This document shows, in pieces, positions 42,220-44,050 of a stretch of 44,050 nucleotides of DNA. The notes below the pieces were generated by a model. It saw nothing but the letters and a program-made list of their open reading frames with translations. It made no database searches and was not told where the DNA came from. The DNA is from a virus. The position numbers were made by a program, and so were the translations under genes. Location of the stretch: positions 1 through 44,050 of IMG/VR virus record IMGVR_UViG_3300044984_001713, one strand, 5' to 3'. Each line of letters starts with the position of its first letter. The stretch's first letter is position 1.

Positions 42220-44050
42220 GCTCCTACGATTCACAGACGGCAACCAGCCTGATCAACAAGCTGCGGAAGGACGTCGACAGCCTGACGCTGAAGGTGGCGG
42301 TGCTGACCGACAGCAAGGCCAGCGGAACCAGCGGCGGGACGGGCGTGGCTACCACCTGGACCACTCGGGAGCTCAACACGATCCAGTCCGATCCCAACGG
42401 GCTGATCATTCAGTTGGAAAGCAACACTTTCAAACTGGCTGCCGGGTCCTATCAGGTGCGATCAATCGCTGCCTTCAAGCACACCCGCGAGACCCGGATG
42501 CGGCTGTACGATGTCACGAACGCTGTCGTCATCGGCTACAGCGTCTCGGTCGACGTCAGCAATCAGTCAAACCAGTACCTCGACATGAACGTGCGGATCG
42601 CACCGCACAAGGACACGGTCTACCGGCTGGAATACTACATCACTGCCAACGGTGCAGATCATCTCGGTGTACCGACCAGCATTGCTGGGGTTGATGAGAC
42701 CTTCGCTATCTGTGAGATCACCCGGCTCGACACCGGCCAAACCAAACCCCTCGGTGCCGGCGGCCTGCAGGGTCCGCAGGGTCCTGCTGGCCCCACTGGC
42801 CCTGCCGGCCCCCCGGGACCCACCGGCGGCGGTGTGACCAGCGTCAATGTCTCTGGAGGCCTGACCGGCCTGACGACCTCGGGCGGCCCGATCACCAGCA
42901 GCGGCACAATCACGCTGGGAGGGGTTGTAGCCGTGTCGGCAGGCGGAACCGGTGCAACCACCGAGGCGGCTGCCTTGACGAGCCTGGGGGCCTACCCTGC
43001 GTCGAATCCGAATGGCTACACGTCGAACACCGGCACGGTGACGTCCTTCGGGTTCACCAATGCCAACGGCGTGAGCGGTACGGTCACCAATGCGACCAGC
43101 ACGCCCAACCTGACCGTAGCATTGGGTGCCATCACCCCGACCTCGGTGGCTGCCTCGGGCACGGTTACCGGCAGCAACCTGTCGGGCAGCAACACGGGCG
43201 ACCAGACCATCACGCTAACCGGGGATGTCACCGGGTCTGGCACGGGGTCCTTCGCTGCGACCATTGCCAACAATGCGGTGACCTTCGCCAAGGTGCAGCA
43301 GATTGCCACCGACAAGATCCTGGGCCGCGATACCTCGGGGACGGGCGTTGTTGAGGAATTGAATGTCGGCGGCGGTGTGGAGTTCACAGACTCCGGCGGC
43401 ATCCAGACCAGTGCCTTCACCGGGGACGTCACCAAGGCTGCCGGTGGTACGGCCCAGACAATCGCCAGCAGCGCGGTGACCTACGCCAAGATTCAGGACA
43501 TTTCGGCTGCCTCCCGACTGCTTGGCCGCGGTGCTGGTGCTGGTGCTGGAGTCACGCAGGAGATCAGCCTGGGCACCGGCCTCTCGATGTCCGGGACCAC
43601 GCTGTCAGCCTCTGCTGCCGGTACCGTGACGTCGGTGGATGCTTCCGGCGGTACGACAGGGATGAGCTTCTCGGGCGGCCCTGTGACGACCACAGGCACG
43701 CTGACGCTGGCCGGTACACTTGCCGTTGCCAACGGCGGCACCGGAGCCACGACGGCTGCTGGAGCCCTGACCAACCTCGGGGCCTACCCCGACACCAATC
43801 CGGCTGGGTACACCAGCAACACCGGCACCGTGACCAACGTCTCGGCCTCGGGCGGCGCCAACATCTCGGTGGCTACCGGCAGCACCACCCCGGTGATCAG
43901 CCAGGTGCCGGCCACGACCACGCAGAACGGGTACATGACGTCCACACAGGCCACCAAGCTCGACGGCATTGCCGCAGGGGCCAGCGTGACGTCGGTGGGT
44001 GTGGACGGCGGCACGACAGGCCTTACCACCACCGGCGGCCCGATCACGTC
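42216..44050 (+). CDS. Tail fibre B, 3'-truncated by the window edge
   Basis: Starts in an ATGA overlap, as fibre A does; 611 complete codons are visible with no stop. The N-terminal domain (about 1-180) is close to fibre A, and the seven Gly-X-Y triplets are identical. The repeats after about residue 260 differ: it has TYAKIQDISAASRLLGRGAG where fibre A has TYAKMQAASAVAKLIGSNAS, and extra units FTNANGVSG and SAFTGDVTKAAGG. It is probably the allelic form of fibre A with a different adsorption specificity; the receptor-binding end lies outside the window. Confidence 0.85.
   Translation, partial: MSSYDSQTATSLINKLRKDVDSLTLKVAVLTDSKASGTSGGTGVATTWTTRELNTIQSDPNGLIIQLESNTFKLAAGSYQVRSIAAFKHTRETRMRLYDVTNAVVIGYSVSVDVSNQSNQYLDMNVRIAPHKDTVYRLEYYITANGADHLGVPTSIAGVDETFAICEITRLDTGQTKPLGAGGLQGPQGPAGPTGPAGPPGPTGGGVTSVNVSGGLTGLTTSGGPITSSGTITLGGVVAVSAGGTGATTEAAALTSLGAYPASNPNGYTSNTGTVTSFGFTNANGVSGTVTNATSTPNLTVALGAITPTSVAASGTVTGSNLSGSNTGDQTITLTGDVTGSGTGSFAATIANNAVTFAKVQQIATDKILGRDTSGTGVVEELNVGGGVEFTDSGGIQTSAFTGDVTKAAGGTAQTIASSAVTYAKIQDISAASRLLGRGAGAGAGVTQEISLGTGLSMSGTTLSASAAGTVTSVDASGGTTGMSFSGGPVTTTGTLTLAGTLAVANGGTGATTAAGALTNLGAYPDTNPAGYTSNTGTVTNVSASGGANISVATGSTTPVISQVPATTTQNGYMTSTQATKLDGIAAGASVTSVGVDGGTTGLTTTGGPIT

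Noticed and set aside
1-44050. Two tandem paralogous giant genes and fibres in one genome
   Set aside because: Not excluded, but less likely: the exact 127-bp overlap and the in-frame closure at 38626/1 fit an assembly branch better.
1-44050. tRNA genes, CRISPR arrays, insertion sequences and an integrase
   Set aside because: No cloverleaf, spaced repeat array, transposase or recombinase was found on either strand by eye.

Overview
This is a tailed-phage genome, most likely a podovirus. Every supportable gene reads rightward on the + strand, and many neighbours overlap by ATGA or GTGA, as in long translationally coupled operons. The structural set fits a short tail: terminase, ~700-residue portal, scaffold, SU10-like capsid, neck/adaptor and nozzle-like proteins, fibres and several internal virion (ejection) proteins. 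I see no sheath, no tape measure, no integrase, no RNA polymerase and no replicative DNA polymerase. The DNA is GC-rich by eye, with lower-GC islands at about 0.65-3.1 kb, 8.5-9.4 kb and 17.0-17.6 kb. Most start codons have no Shine-Dalgarno sequence, so the host may initiate translation in another way. The host cannot be named from this window.

Layout. 1-3866: 3' part of a giant polyvalent protein gene (allele A). 3863-6652: tail fibre A with a short collagen-like stretch. 6662-10272: small early-type genes, including a transglycosylase-like lysozyme, a ribbon-helix-helix protein and a RuvC-like resolvase. 10311-15895: DNA metabolism (SSB-like protein, HTH protein, DEDDy exonuclease, Pif1-like helicase, PrimPol/SF3 primase-helicase, primase-type zinc ribbon), with a large inverted repeat at 15504-15653. 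15892-17655: HTH protein, glycosyltransferase-like protein and a putative small terminase. 17656-17953: non-coding candidate packaging region. 17954-24153: TerL, portal, scaffold and capsid, closed by a strong terminator. 24204-27525: accessory head or fibre genes and a lysis-type cassette. 27522-36115: adaptor, nozzle, fibre and internal virion proteins. 36118-42219: complete 2033-residue polyvalent protein (allele B). 42216-44050: 5' part of fibre B.

The two ends are homologous. Bases 1-127 are identical to 38627-38753, and the sequences then diverge. Joining 38626 to 1 restores one reading frame across the giant gene (predicted 2124 residues for allele A). The simplest reading is a circular or circularly permuted genome of about 38.6 kb whose giant protein and fibre exist as two co-occurring alleles, with the assembly running once round and into the second allele. 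A true tandem duplication is the alternative.

The most unusual locus is the giant gene. Its C-terminal cassettes are separated by a recurring (R/Y)-x-Met-Pro tetrapeptide and are exchanged wholesale between the alleles. A 52-codon gene, ending in stop and carrying a good Shine-Dalgarno, is nested in another frame. Substitutions between the alleles show that the nested frame is the better conserved one.
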